64,000 nt of DNA from Apostichopus japonicus (taxonomy: Eukaryota; Echinodermata; Holothuroidea; Aspidochirotida; Stichopodidae): assembly GCF_037975245.1 (NCBI RefSeq), contig NC_092579.1, positions 11,064,678-11,128,677 on the forward strand. Reading direction: 5' to 3'. Made by a program: the position numbers and the translations under genes. Shown here piece after piece: positions 34,982 through 47,131 of this stretch; positions within the stretch are counted from its first letter, which is position 1; every line of letters begins with the position of its first letter. The notes below the pieces were generated by a model, which was not told the DNA's origin, ran no database searches, and worked only from the letters and a program-made list of their open reading frames with translations.

Positions 34982-35907
34982 GAAAGAAATAGACATAATT
35001 TTTATAGAATTCCTAAATACAAACTGTAAATGATGACATCCTAGGCTGCTAGCACAGATACATGTATGGTGAACAAAATTACCACCTTAATGGTTATCTA
35101 TTACATGTTAATACAACTAGGAAGCTAATTGTATTTTGCCAATTTTGAGCTGTCTACATAAACTTAATAGTTCAATCTTTTGTCAAGCAATCCCACTTGC
35201 CTCAAACACAAGACTGCACGGTTTAAAGTTGGTAAAGGATGGCTAAGCCAAAGACTGTCATACAGTCCCAGTGCTATGAGGGGCTTTCACACCACCCATT
35301 CAGTAGTTACTTCAAAAAGGTACTATAGAAAGATGAATAACAGATGGATAACAGCTAGATAGATTGACAGAGTGAAGATTCTGAGTCACAATAGTTCAAG
35401 TGGCATAGCTTGTTCGAGCTAAAAGTAACATTCCAATATGGGGGAGTCTTTCGAATATCCAGTTGCTCAGACTTACACCAGTATTTTACATACACTGTGC
35501 TTGATCTCCATTAACCAGGTGCCACTCCATTAAATATGGAATAACAACATTTTGCTCCAGAGTCTCCATTCATACAATACCATGATGGCAACTTCCATAG
35601 ACCAGTCATGGAACCATGCAAAATATTTTGTGTGTCTTTGAGTGCAGCTTAACTTTCCTTTCCAATGTTTCTGGTTGTGCTTCTATACTGCTAGTACTAT
35701 CTTTTTTATCAGCATGTTAACGATCATTGACATCTTCTGCCAGGGTGTGTTGTCAGGAAACCATCTTTGGAAAGATTAAGGCCAGACTGTATAGTCATGC
35801 TTTTGAATGACATATCAAGTTCTCATGGATCTCATGCTGATCACCTGTCACAATTTTATTAAAATAGCTCAACACCTTGTCCAAACAAGGATCTCAATCA
35901 CTGCAGT
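34982..35907. other. Repeat-poor, possible intron
   Basis: No transposon landmarks and no clear exon. Confidence 0.25.
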
Positions 35908-36149
35908 TTACAAAGTCATTACAAACTGAGGGCTTCCAATTTCATCCACGAAATACGTACAGTATAGTCTAGTGCTGAAGAACATGTGGAGTGAGTACTT
36001 GGTAATAATATTATATTTTTCAAAATTGCAGGCAATACGCTGCACATTGTTATACAGTGTACAAAGGACAAACAATGGGGCATTAGACATATTGTGATCG
36101 CCTTTGGGAAAGCACAACACCCCTCCCCTTGGATCCACCAGGACCAAGC
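35908..36149 (-). CDS. Candidate internal exon of an unidentified gene
   Basis: Minus strand open frame of about 79 codons (LVDPRGGVLCFPKG ... DEIGSPQFVMTL) following an acceptor-like AATACTTAG. A donor-like TTT|GTAAAC near the end would leave phase 2, matching the next candidate exon downstream. No family recognised. The acceptor is weaker than that at 34981. Confidence 0.22.
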
Positions 36150-36419
36150 TAAGTATTGATTAAGTATTAAAATACCAGAGTGAATTGTCGTGCATCACAC
36201 TGGCAGTACAGTTTGCAGGCCTAAGTAAGGCTAACACAGTTACATTCCTAAAATACAGTTACGCCTAGTATAACAACGTGAAAACAGTTTGCAGGAAAGA
36301 AAGTTTGGCCGTGTATCGCACTATAACAAAATTCTCCCACCTTATGAAGTATATTTTCAAATGATTTATACCAGAAGATTTAGTTTTGGGATGTTTTAAG
36401 TCTTAAGTGTCCGAACTTC

Positions 36420-36780
36420 GAAGTCACCATGCTAGTAGTAGTACTACCTGTAGTAGTAACTACAGTAGTTAATACTATGCCTACCACTAGTTAGAGGTAG
36501 GCTATATCGAAATTCGGACTTCTCCATCACTTCCAAAGCGCCCGAACCGACCGCTCGCCATTTCTCTATTTCTATGCTCTTTCACCTTGACTATACACGC
36601 TTGAAGTCGGGCTGGAAGTCGCCATTCTTCTCGTATACGCTTTGCACTTTGTTTACATCTATGGGCGCAGACATCTTGATTTGGGGTGCTTGGCAGCGAT
36701 TGGCTGAAACCCCAAACCTTCTTTAAGATCTATTTTGATTGGTGCTAACATACTGTGACACCGTCACCCTCGTGTAAATG
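36420..36780. other. GC-richer stretch, possible minus-strand promoter; copy of 26126-26240
   Basis: 36520-36660 is richer in G+C and CpG than its surroundings; on the minus strand it contains GAAATGGCGAGCGG, a good start context. 36660-36775 matches 26126-26240. A promoter for the candidate exons at 34.6-36.1 kb is inference only. Confidence 0.2.
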
Positions 36781-37916
36781 ACATTGAGAGGTAGCCATAT
36801 TGTAACTCTGTTTGTTGATGATGGCGCTATTTCACAAGTACCATTACAACAGGGCTCTCCATACAAATACTTGTATCTTGGAATTTCAGTAGAAAACTAC
36901 CAATGATAGATCAAATGTTGCTGTTAATGTCGATCGTTGAGCGTTAGTTGTGTGTATTGTTTAGTTTACATAATCAGTAAAAGTAACTGGACTACCCCAG
37001 TTACCTTTGACCTGTACTACGTACACCGCAGTAACTCTGAACTGGCTTCTTAAGTGTGTTTGGTATGGACGCTACCCCTCCCCATTATGTGTTCAGTATA
37101 GCCTATGCATAAATATACACTGAAATTTCATACACATATGCTAGCATTTTTGCCAAATGAGCAGCTTTAGTCTTCTCGATAATTAAAACAAAACAGGTTA
37201 AATTTTAACTCATGTCAACGGTCGATGTGTACTAAGTGTTTCCTTTTTGTAATAAGGTAGGAAATATTGTCGGTCATTTACCTTTGTTTACACTTTAAGT
37301 AAAGGGATTGAGTTGGGTTCGCCAAAATTTCGTGGATTGCAACGGTCTTCGAAAAACCTCCGTCGTCGATCACTTTAGATGCTTCATATCACAGTATCTT
37401 GTGCACATAGGTTTTGAAGATTGAAGTTGTGTCACAATCTTCAATTAAGGTTAGTACTGTAGCATAGCTGAGTGAGAACAACTTACTTCTTTTTTTTAAG
37501 GAAAAGTCGCCCAGGAAAGACCCTGGGCGAGAAAACCAAACTACCAAACGACTGATCCCGCTTACAAAACTTACTTGATGTAGTCTCTGGTAGTCAATGC
37601 AGCTGCTGTAACACATCAGTGTTGTACAAGGAACTTGCACATAGAGTTCCAGGGCTTCTTATTGAGCTTGCTAGCTGAAGCATGCAGTCACTTGAGACTG
37701 AGTGAGAGTGCATTCAATGCTGCTTGAGTTAGGGTTATTGAATGTCATGTGAATTTCAATGTCACTACATATAGGTATACCGAAGACTCGCTGAAATTTT
37801 CATTTGCATAAATTTCATAATTCCCGCGATATCACCATTCGTTGCTATGTGGCTATAAATATGCAGCAGCCGCGCATGTGCGTGTTTGTGTATAAACTAA
37901 ATGTAAACAGCTCGTG
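36781..37916. other. Non-coding stretch
   Basis: Nothing recognised. Confidence 0.3.
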
Positions 37917-38233
37917 CGTATGGAAAGCCATTTTAAAATTTAATCGGGATCTTCAGATATCTTAAATTGTTTCCTATTTTAGATATCTAAAATTCTATTT
38001 CAGATATCTAAAATTAAATTCGAGATATCTTAAGTTTATTTCGAGATATCTTAAATTTTATTTCAGATATCTGAAATTGAATTCGAGATATATGAAATTG
38101 ATTTTAAGATATCTGCAATTATTTGTAGATATCTTAAATAAATTTGAGATATCTGTAATTTAATTTGAGATTTCTGAAATTATTTAGAGATATCTGAAAT
38201 TCCTTATTAAATGTTAAAACGGCTTTCCATACG
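37917..38233. mobile_element. 317-bp MITE made of a 21-bp-period AGATATCT array
   Basis: Ends CGTATGGAAAGCCATTTT and its inverse AAAACGGCTTTCCATACG form a ~36-bp inverted repeat. Between them are 12 units centred on the palindrome AGATATCT, starting at 37955, 37981, 38002, 38023, 38044, 38065, 38086, 38107, 38127, 38147, 38168 and 38188; two are degenerate. Confidence 0.75.
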
Positions 38234-38880
38234 TGTGGATCACGAGTCACGAACATATACCAGGGAGCTGCTACTCTCCCTGCATATACACAAACAAACG
38301 AAAGTGAAAGTGCGATTTGAGATTTGCATACGTCATCGAGCGCTAGTCTGCTTGACTTCAGGTACCTTCTACTTATATAGTATTACTATTAGCCTGCTAG
38401 GCTATAGGCTAGTACTTCGATTGTCGACTATAGAATTTGGACTTTGCCCTGTGGTTATCGACAAGTTAGTGTCTAAACTAGTGTTCAGATGGTTATGATT
38501 TAACAGAAAATACCGAATATTTTTTTTAATAATCGTGCCGATTCCAATTATTTGAAAAAGAGAAGATATCCCGTTTAAACCAAATTGGCAATAAAGTATG
38601 TGATACTGATACAGTAGAAGTAATTATTGTTGAAATGGGCTAAGAATAGTTACTCCAAGTATCCATCTCAAAAAGTACCTCAGACAAACCATCCATCTTC
38701 AATCTTTACCAAAGTGTAAATTTTAATTACATATTACTTGCATTCCGAAATTATTTTCAGTATTATTCCGTTTATGAACAAATAGAATTGTTACGAACTT
38801 GAAGTTAATTCCACACTCGTTACCATTTAACTCTATACAAGTTCAATTAGAAAACGTAAGCTTAGGCCAATCAAACTGAA
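38234..38880. other. AT-rich spacer
   Basis: Nothing recognised; TGAA at 38877-38880 is the presumed duplicated target of the next element. Confidence 0.4.
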
Positions 38881-41432
38881 GGGCAGGTCCAAGCTATTTG
38901 CACTGTGACGTACAGGACATTTCAGAGACTTAAATTTGTCTAAAAGTTATATAAAATCTATTTTCCAGAAACTTTTTCAGGTTTTCATATTTGTTATTGC
39001 TGCTACTTTATTACAAACTCATGAAGATTTCCTACACTTTCTTTAATTAGGTCCCATCTTAATTAATGTACAGTGTGACGTACGGGACCAGAGAATTTTG
39101 TGTTTTTTTTTACTAAAGAGCAAAGCTGAAACCGCTCTGAAATTAGGAGGGCAGTGATCAAGCTGTTATAACTAGTGAATAGCCTAACCTTTCAAGGGCT
39201 AAGCTGTAACATTAGAAAAAAATATGAAGCCATTCCAGTACAGTGGTTACACAAATGAAAATTGTCCTGTGACGTACGGGACATGTGACGTACGTGACAA
39301 TTTGTCCATACAAATTGACTATGTAAACTGATATTCTTATTCCTGAATATACCATAACAAGCTGATTTCTACATAAAAACATTACTTTGGATATACTGTA
39401 TGCCAGAACAATGTCATTTGTATATTTGTATATTTATTTGTTTCATCACAATTTACAGTGTGACGGGAAGTCTCCTACAAAGCCTGTAAGGCTTAACAAA
39501 GTAGGAGACTCCCCAAAAAGAATTGGTAATTTCATGCCATATTTCCATCTTCTGGGATACGGAAAAGAGCAGTGACTGTACTTGTGAGATCATTCCACAT
39601 AAAACATGGAATGCATAAAGTATTAATCTACTCTACACATACATCAAGTACTCATAACATCAATTCTAGCTTTTTTAGACCATAAATGATTCAAGATGCA
39701 AAGTTTTGGTGCAAAACTGTTTTGGTATGTATACTGTACAACACTGTATCATACTCCCCACTATTGACCCTGAAGTTGAAATATGATCCATCCCATTCAA
39801 ATATACCAAACTGTCCACAGTAATGCCACGTAATGTCCATCTATGAAACTAGTACAACAAAGAAAACTAATGAACTAATACTGGTCACCAGACCAAATAG
39901 TCAGAACATCAATTCTTGCTTTGTTAGACCACAAATGATTCAAGATGCAAAGTTTTGGTGCAAAACTGTTTTGGTATGTATACCGTACAACACTGTACAG
40001 TATCATACTCCCCACTATTGACCCTGAAGTTGAAATATGATCCATGCCATTCAAATATACCAAACTGTCCACAGTAATGCCACGTAATGTCCATCTATGA
40101 ATCTAGAGTACAACAAAGAAAACTCTATAGACCTACTGTAATACTGGTTACCAGACCAAATAGTCAGAACATCAATTATTGCTTTGTTAGACCACAAATG
40201 ATTCAAGATGCAAAGTTTTGGTGCAAAACTAGTTAAAAATTTGTATATACTGTACAAGTATCATACTCCCCACTAATGACCCTGAAGTTGAAATATGATC
40301 CATCCCATTCAAAAATCAAAATACCTGTGTACCAAAATGTCCACAGTAATGCCACGTAATGTCCATCTATGAATCTAGTACAACAAAGAAAACTCTACAG
40401 AGCTACAGGTAATACTGGTTATTGAACAAACTCATGAGTGATTGTCCTATGCAAAAATTGGGCGAGCAAAACTACATTTGTAACTAAAAATCTCAATGTC
40501 TACCATCTAAGTTCAGGAAACAAGAACATAGTTGCACATTATCATAGTCACACTTCTCAATAGGCCTACGAAATTTTGAAATGCAAACTCAACATTCTTG
40601 AAGTCGTCCTCATTCAATGTCAATGTTGAATAGCATTGTAGATGATTCTGTATCCCCCACATTGACTTCCCAATAGTCAAACAACACCGGGCTGTTGGTG
40701 GTCATCAGTCAATAGTTTATTTGGTGCCATGATGTGCTCTTCAGGCATGCAGGGATTATAAGTTGCAACTACCAGCTTTCAACAAAATAAACTTGTAAGC
40801 ATTGGAAGGTTTCCAGTAGAGGTCCCCATTGGAGCCCATGCATGTTTATTTTTCTGTATATATGTATAAATACAGGGTTTCCACCACACTATGTCCCGTA
40901 CGTCACATTTTGTCCCGTATGTCACATTTTTAAATTTGATAATTAGATTTGCAGTGAATATTATTTCAATTTTTTGGGGATGGATATTGTTGAGCAATGT
41001 TCTTAATTAGAACTTTATAGAATATCACCAAAAAAAATTGTTCCTCCATATCAAAACTTGAAAAAAGTGCTGAAAATTGTGACGTACGGGACATCAGTAT
41101 TTGGACACTAGCTAATTAGCATATTTAATTGATGAACCCCCAAACATAATACTGTATGTCATAATTATTGGAAGGAAGGGTGTATCATGTCCCACATAAC
41201 TTATATTCAATAAGTTCATATTGCTGGCAGGGAAATAGGATTCCAAATGTCCCGTACGTCACACTGCAATTTGAATTTATGCAAATTAGCTGGCTGTAAT
41301 TGTTTGAATAGGCAAAAAAAATTATGAAAATCTGAAACTTCAATAATTCAGCTTTTACATGACACCACATTTAGGGTGTTTCAGTAAAGTTTGAAATTTG
41401 GCTCCTAGGGATACAATAGCTTGGACCTGCCC
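38881..41432. mobile_element. 2.55-kb TIR element with eight copies of TGTGACGTACGGGACA
   Basis: Perfect 18-bp inverted ends GGGCAGGTCCAAGCTATT at 38881-38898 and 41415-41432, flanked by TGAA at both sides (38877-38880, 41433-41436). The 16-bp motif occurs at 38904, 39074, 39268, 39284 and 41078 (+) and at 40892, 40911 and 41248 (inverted). No transposase frame. A 4-bp duplication is known for several superfamilies (Sola1, Chapaev, Ginger, Academ), so no class is assigned. Confidence 0.75.
39660..40434 (+). repeat. Three tandem copies of a ~255-bp unit
   Basis: AAATGATTCAAGATGCAAAG starts at about 39684, 39933 and 40197. Each unit then has CATACTCCCCACTA, CCTGAAGTTGAAATATGATCC and GCCACGTAATGTCCATCTAT. 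It lies in the middle of the 38881-41432 element. Confidence 0.9.
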
Positions 41433-41618
41433 TGAACAGCAAACGGTACCATCGTAACTTGTTAATAAATACTGTAGAATTTTACCAGATTGATGTAAAT
41501 AAATCATAACAACTAGAAAATACTCCAATATTGCAAAAAAAAATTGCATTCACTTGTGCATACTTGATTTGAGCAAAATTTTAGACTGTATTTCTAGACC
41601 TTTTTACAATGTAACAAT

Positions 41619-41709
41619 TAGTGTTTGCACGGGTTATCCGGGTACCCGGGTACCCGCCCGACGCAATACTACCCGGTTCCTAATTTATTACCCGAATCCT
41701 ACGCAAAGT

Positions 41710-41741
<32 letters not shown>

Positions 41742-42680
41742 TTGCAAACCTACGGTTAGGCAGATTTCCCATTGACTTAGTGTGGTGTTAGGCTAACATA
41801 TGTGGTCGAAGATAACAGCAATAACGAAACTATTCCATGGATATCTTATAACTGCGTCACAATTTCAGCTAATAAACAAATGGCTATGCTAGATTACCCC
41901 ATTGACTTAGTGTGGTGTTAGGCAACCACGTGGTCGAACGTAACCGCAATAATGAATGTGTTCCATGGATATCTTATAACTGCGTCACAATTTCAGCGAA
42001 TAAACAGATGGTTAGGCTTAGCTAGATTTCTCATGCATTGACTTAGTGTGGTGTTAGGCTACCATGTGGAAGAAATGATTATTTATTCATTCGTTTATTT
42101 CATAGAAGGAAAGGCTGACAAGGAATTTTACGACTTGTTTATGGATTATAGACGGGATAACTAAAAAATAATAATCGCAAGTGGCTTTTTACAAATCGTG
42201 TATTCCAAATGCGATCAAATTGCGCGAATCGCGTAATCTCGCGGCTAATGCGAACCCTGGGCCTGCATAATAGATAGTAGTAGCCTAGTAAAAACTGTTT
42301 AGGAGCTAACTTGGATATTTTTATGGTGTGATCCAATAGACGTGGAGAGCCAGCATTAGCAGCGGCGGCAGTGCGATGTTAACAACATTACTTCTAATTA
42401 GTAGTAATGTTAATAATATTAAGTAATTAACAAGTTTATGACAGAAAAAAAGCAAATAGAAATTATTGAGGAAGGTTTTATACCTTACCTTACACATACG
42501 TTTTTGAACATGAAAACATTGTCAGTAGAGAATATTCTTCATTTATAATAGCATCCAATATGTAATTTATTGAAAATCGTGAAACACGAGTGTAAACAAT
42601 TTTTCCCAGGTACCCGGATACCCGACGGGTAACGGCTCTCGGGTACCCGGTTCCCGATTTTTGGACCCGTGTAAACACTA
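41619..42680. mobile_element. hAT element, non-autonomous, 1062 bp, perfect 8-bp duplication
   Basis: Ends TAGTGTTTGCACGGGT and ACCCGTGTAAACACTA are inverted; the flanking octamer GTAACAAT is identical on both sides (41611-41618, 42681-42688). Both ends continue into GGGTACCCG-type palindromic DNA. No transposase. Confidence 0.9.
41768..42062 (+). repeat. ~130-bp tandem repeat inside the hAT element
   Basis: The block CATTGACTTAGTGTGGTGTT starts at 41770, 41900 and 42036. The first two units also share CCATGGATATCTTATAACTG. Confidence 0.9.
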
Positions 42681-42688
42681 GTAACAAT

Positions 42689-42944
42689 CTAGTGTTAGGC
42701 TTAAACTTTAAAGACCAACTATGGAGACTTCGATGAACATAAAATTCCACCACTTTGCATGTATGTAATCCTTAACTCACGCCAATTCATTGCTGTAATT
42801 AACTTTACCAATTTCGGGCGTTAGATACGTGAAAAATGGGAAGAAAAGTCAGCTTTTTATGAAACCTATTTCAGAAATTCCAGAAACATTCCGAAGACAT
42901 CAGGTGACCATGTGACGTCACTGTTTGTATACCTCACTCACAAC
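42689..42944. other. Spacer
   Basis: Nothing recognised; CACTCACAAC at 42935-42944 is the presumed target duplication of the next element. Confidence 0.4.
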
Positions 42945-44013
42945 GGAAGCAGGACACTTCGCCCAACAACCATTTCGCCCAACTGCCATTTCGCCCAACC
43001 TTACCATTTCGCCCAACCAGCCTGGTCATTTCGCCCAACCAGCCTGGTCATTTCGCCTAACCAGCCTGGTCATTTCGCCCAACCAGCCTGGTCATTTCGC
43101 CCAACCAGTCTGGTCATTTCGCCCAACCTTGATTAAATATGATATTTCAAAAGGAAACGTTCGGGAATTGTTAACGTTACAGGATACGAACAGAATATTA
43201 AGGAAACTTGAGGATTGATCAGTGTGTTAGGGGTTAGGTTTGATAGTAAACGTTCGAATATTAAGGAATATTAAGGAAACTTGAAGTCCTTTACTTTGTA
43301 TAACTTTAGTAAGGAAACGTTCGGGAATTTTTAACGTTACAGGATACAAACCGATTATTAAGGAATCTTGAGGATGGATCAGTGTTTTAGGGGTTAGGTT
43401 TGATATAGTAAACGTTCGGGAATTGTTAACGTTACGGGATATGAACCGAGTATTAAGGAAACTTGAAGTCGTGGTTAAATTGATTACATATGTGATTACA
43501 TATGTGGTTACATTGATAAAGGAAACGTTCGGGAATTGTTAGTCAGTAGGATGGATCAGTGTTTTAGGGGTTAGGTTTGATAGGTTTTTATGAAGACCGA
43601 TTCCCCTGTGTTTGTATAATAATATAACTTCCATTGTATGCGTAAACGCCTAAAGTAGTGTAATCCTCCCATTATACCCGAAATAACTGCTCAGACTCCG
43701 ATCGATATCGAGCGGACCTCACTTGTTTATTTACCTATTACGAAGTAACCTAACCCAAAATAAATCAAATTGAACTAGTGGAATAGAAAAAGTAATGTTA
43801 TTCTGACTGAATATTAGTAAAAATAAGGTTGGGCGAAATGACCAACACGGTTGGGCGATATGACCATGCTGGTTGGGCGAAATGACTATGATGGTTGGGC
43901 GAAATGACCATGCTGGTTGGGCGAAATGACCAGGCTGGTTGGGCGAAATGACCAGGCTGGTTGGGCGAAATGGCAGTTGGGCGAAATGGTTGTTGGGCGA
44001 AGTGACTAGAAAG
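42945..44013. mobile_element. Mutator-like element with minisatellite arms
   Basis: CACTCACAAC flanks both sides (42935-42944, 44014-44023), a 10-bp duplication within the 9-10 bp of Mutator-like elements. The arms (42955-43130 and 43827-44005) are inverted and each has nine units of CATTTCGCCCAAC(CAGCCTGGT). The interior repeats GGGAATTGTTAACGTTAC and GGGGTTAGGTTTGATA. No transposase. Confidence 0.7.
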
Positions 44014-44130
44014 CACTCACAACAATACTTTTAGTTTGTAAAGTTGTATACTGGAGCTGCCAAAAACATCAACGTTATTACTCCTTTCCCCCCAAAATGC
44101 CACAATTCTGTGTTGTTGGAGGTTGCAGTC
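44014..44130. other. Spacer
   Basis: Nothing recognised. Confidence 0.3.
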
Positions 44131-44616
44131 AGTGGCGTAGCCAGGAATTTTTCAGTGGGGGGCGCTGGGGGGGCTTGAACATTTCCTGGGGGGGCTTGAC
44201 CATGTTCTTGTTACTATCTAAGTGAAGCGCCACCGTGGGTTGGGGCGCAGCGTACCGAAAATTTTTAGCTAAAAAGGCCTAGATCGTTGGAAATGACACT
44301 TCCGAGGCCTTCTAAGCTGCTCTTAAGTTTTTTCAACATCCTTTATTTTGAGATCCCATGTTTTGAAATGGTCATCAAATAGTTTAGTGAAATAGAAAAG
44401 AATTAACCAATCTGGTAAGTTACTTTGAAATATCATGACATATCTTTTGTGAGTTTGACACAGGCATTGACATTTTTCGACAAATCTGCAAATTGCGCGG
44501 AAAAGAAAGATTGACTGGGCTTTCAGCCAAGGAACATACTGAAATGACCGAACTATATATATGTCAAACTGACATCAAAGATTGCGTCTGAAATATTATT
44601 AGGGTGAAAGACTGAT
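44131..44616 (+). mobile_element. hAT-type non-autonomous element with core module
   Basis: Starts CAGTGGCGTAGCCAGGAA; core module at 44213-44310 (ACTATCTAAGTGAAGCGCCACC ... region). The 3' limit is uncertain. Confidence 0.55.
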
Positions 44617-44623
44617 TGGCAGG

Positions 44624-45200
44624 CAGTGGTTGAGCTAGGGGTATTGGTCAGGGGGGGGCGAGAATGGCCTGTAGGGGTGGTTTTACACTATCTAAGCGGC
44701 GCGCCACCACAGGTTGGCGCGGAGCGTACAGAATTTTTTTGAGTCTAGATATTCCCTAGATCGCAGGAAATGACCCTTTCCGGGCCTTGCTAATTTGCAG
44801 ATAAACGAAGAATTTGTCATTGCCATTTGTGACAAGTCTGAAGTTTATATGGGTGTTGAAAGTACATGCGCTTCATCACAATCCCTGTGGTATCTTTGTG
44901 AGTGCTCGTGTTTCCAAAAAATAGATCGAAAACCCCGTAAAGTTCTTGGAAAAAGTTTCGTACAACAGAATTAAGTGCCGATAATTTAAATACCGCCGTA
45001 TGTTAGAGCATTTTGTTAGTAAGTTACACCAACAAAATGTGACAAATGTCAATAGGTAGATGAGAGTGCAATAAAAAAGTCAATAATCGCGAATAAGTAA
45101 AAAGTGCTAAAAAGCTGAAAAGGGTGCCAGCAGTCCATTTGAGTCCGTCGGGAAGGGGGGGGGGCATCCGCCCCCTGACTGTTTGGACTCTCTGCCACTG
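44624..45200 (+). mobile_element. hAT-type non-autonomous element, 577 bp
   Basis: Starts CAGTGGTTGAGCTAGGGG and ends TCTCTGCCACTG. The flanking octamers TTGGCAGG and TTGGCCGG differ at one position. Sister of the minus-strand copy at 30799-31174. Confidence 0.75.
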
Positions 45201-46979
45201 TTGGCCGGTAGTTCTCAGCCTAGCGATAGTGTTGTCTCCTTACTTGAGAATTTGATTTTTAGCGGTTTTAAGAGCATCAGGGTACGTCCCAGAAGTGAAA
45301 ACCCGATTGAAAATGTTACAGGGTATCGAGGCAATGACGCAAGCAATGATATGAGAAATGTGTATGATATCAGCATTTTTAACCTTTTAACATCTTTGGC
45401 ATTCAAGGACCTGGAAACCACCTTTCTATAAGAGTATAGTATTGCTCACTATCTTGTTTGATCAGTTAACCCCTATTTCGTGAGTGGGTCGATATCGACC
45501 CAAATAATCATTGAGTTTAAAAAAAAATAGTACTCAGCCACCTTACATCCTACAACATTCATTAAGGTATTGAAATGTAGCTAAGACCATACGTTTGTGT
45601 ATAAAACAAATAAAAAGGGGGTAACAGTGATTTTTTTTTTAGTGGGTGGGGCTCAAAGGTCAATCTGAAAATGACGTAATTTGGCTAAAAATCGATGTTT
45701 GCTTCATAAAAATTGTGACAGAAAATAAGAGTTGAACAAACCCCCATTATATTTGGTATAAACCCTAACATGTTTTGAACATATTCTGAGCATTTCAGGA
45801 ATATATCTATAGCGAGTTCTGAGAAAAATGCAAATGTCCTTGAAATTTCCTGTAATTTGACACCAAAATCGTCCAAATCCGTTCATTTTTGAGAAAATTC
45901 TCATTCCTGAACGCTTCAACCTGCGTACGTGTTTTTTTTTTCTTATTTTAGATATTTAGGCCACTGCAACATTTGTAATTGATAGTTATGGCATAGCGCC
46001 CTCGCATTCCTCTGTAAGTCGATAGCAACCGCCGTTCTTGCGCAATACTGTTTCATTGAATGTTTAGTGTACAGTCTCAATGGACTGTTACGTACGGGTA
46101 CACTTTCAAATAGGCCGTGGCCAAAATTTACGGCCCAATAGGCCCTAAAGATGTGGGACGATTGGTCAGATACCATGATGAGGTCCAGGACCTTCTGGTC
46201 GAACCAGTTTATCAAGGTTCGGTCCTTTTGAGGATCCAGAAATCGTAAGTCAATAGCGTTGTTTACAAAAAAAGGCTAGGCTAGGCCTAACGTTATGCCA
46301 ACGTTAGGCTGTAATTTTCGAAAGTAAACAAAGTAAACAACTTTTGTACTAAATGAAATCAGTCATAACTCTGTCAATCCTCAACAGATTTCAGAAAATA
46401 AGGTATCATCTGAAAGAGCAACTCCAGAAGAACCTTTATCATACAATTTGAAGTCAATTTTGAAGTAATTAGTTATTTTATTGTATTTTGGTGTTTTCCA
46501 ATTAAAACAAAAGTACATCCTAATTTGCATATTATAATTTGCATATAATTTGCAATTTTTATAAAATCATCAATTCCAAATTTTGTTCTCTATTGATCTA
46601 AATCAACTTCCTAATAGAGAAGTTGTCCCTAACCTTTATAAGCCAGCCCTAACAAGATAAGTTCCCCAAATCCTAATTGTGTGCCCAACCCCCCATGCGC
46701 ACTGGTTACAAGATACTGATTGGCAAGTTTGTATTAGTGTATATTTTTATGTAGAAGGATAATAGATATTTTAAAAAAGAGTGACAAAGGCAAAGTTTGC
46801 CCGAACAGTCGAACCCACAGATTCAGTAGTAAACATGATGTGTGTTGTAGTCTTGTAGAGCAGGAATGATATTATTCGATGGTCGTTAACATGCGTTTTC
46901 TGTACAGTGCAATTACTGTAGACTTGTCGGCCTATATGCGCTATGTCAAGTCAGGTTTTTCAGCAACTATAGCCTACTG
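45201..46979. other. Non-coding stretch
   Basis: No coding domain recognised; 45943-46215 (-) and 45685-45919 (-) are featureless frames. Confidence 0.3.
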
Positions 46980-47131
46980 CCGGTCCGGGGTCAAAGGGTC
47001 ATTCATGAGTGGTCATCGTGGAGATTCGAGACCATTCAGACCAATGATATATTTTTTCGACACCCAAAATCCCAGTGGGGGGAAGCTTTCATGGGGGGCG
47101 GTTGCCCCCCACACCCCCGTAGCTACACCAC
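46980..47131 (-). mobile_element. hAT-type fragment
   Basis: Minus strand starts CAGTGGTGTAGCTACGGGG (47131) with the G/C-run pattern of the family; no core module; the other end is not defined. Confidence 0.4.

Noticed and set aside
37955-38195. Regular short repeats resembling a CRISPR array
   Set aside because: Units are 21 bp with an 8-bp palindrome and lie between terminal inverted repeats in animal DNA; there are no cas genes.
42912-43218. Repetitive frames (FAQPAWS-type repeats) and CRISPR-like regular array
   Set aside because: The frames are translations of a 22-bp minisatellite; repeats are contiguous without unique spacers, and the same array is inverted at 43827-44005 as part of a transposon.
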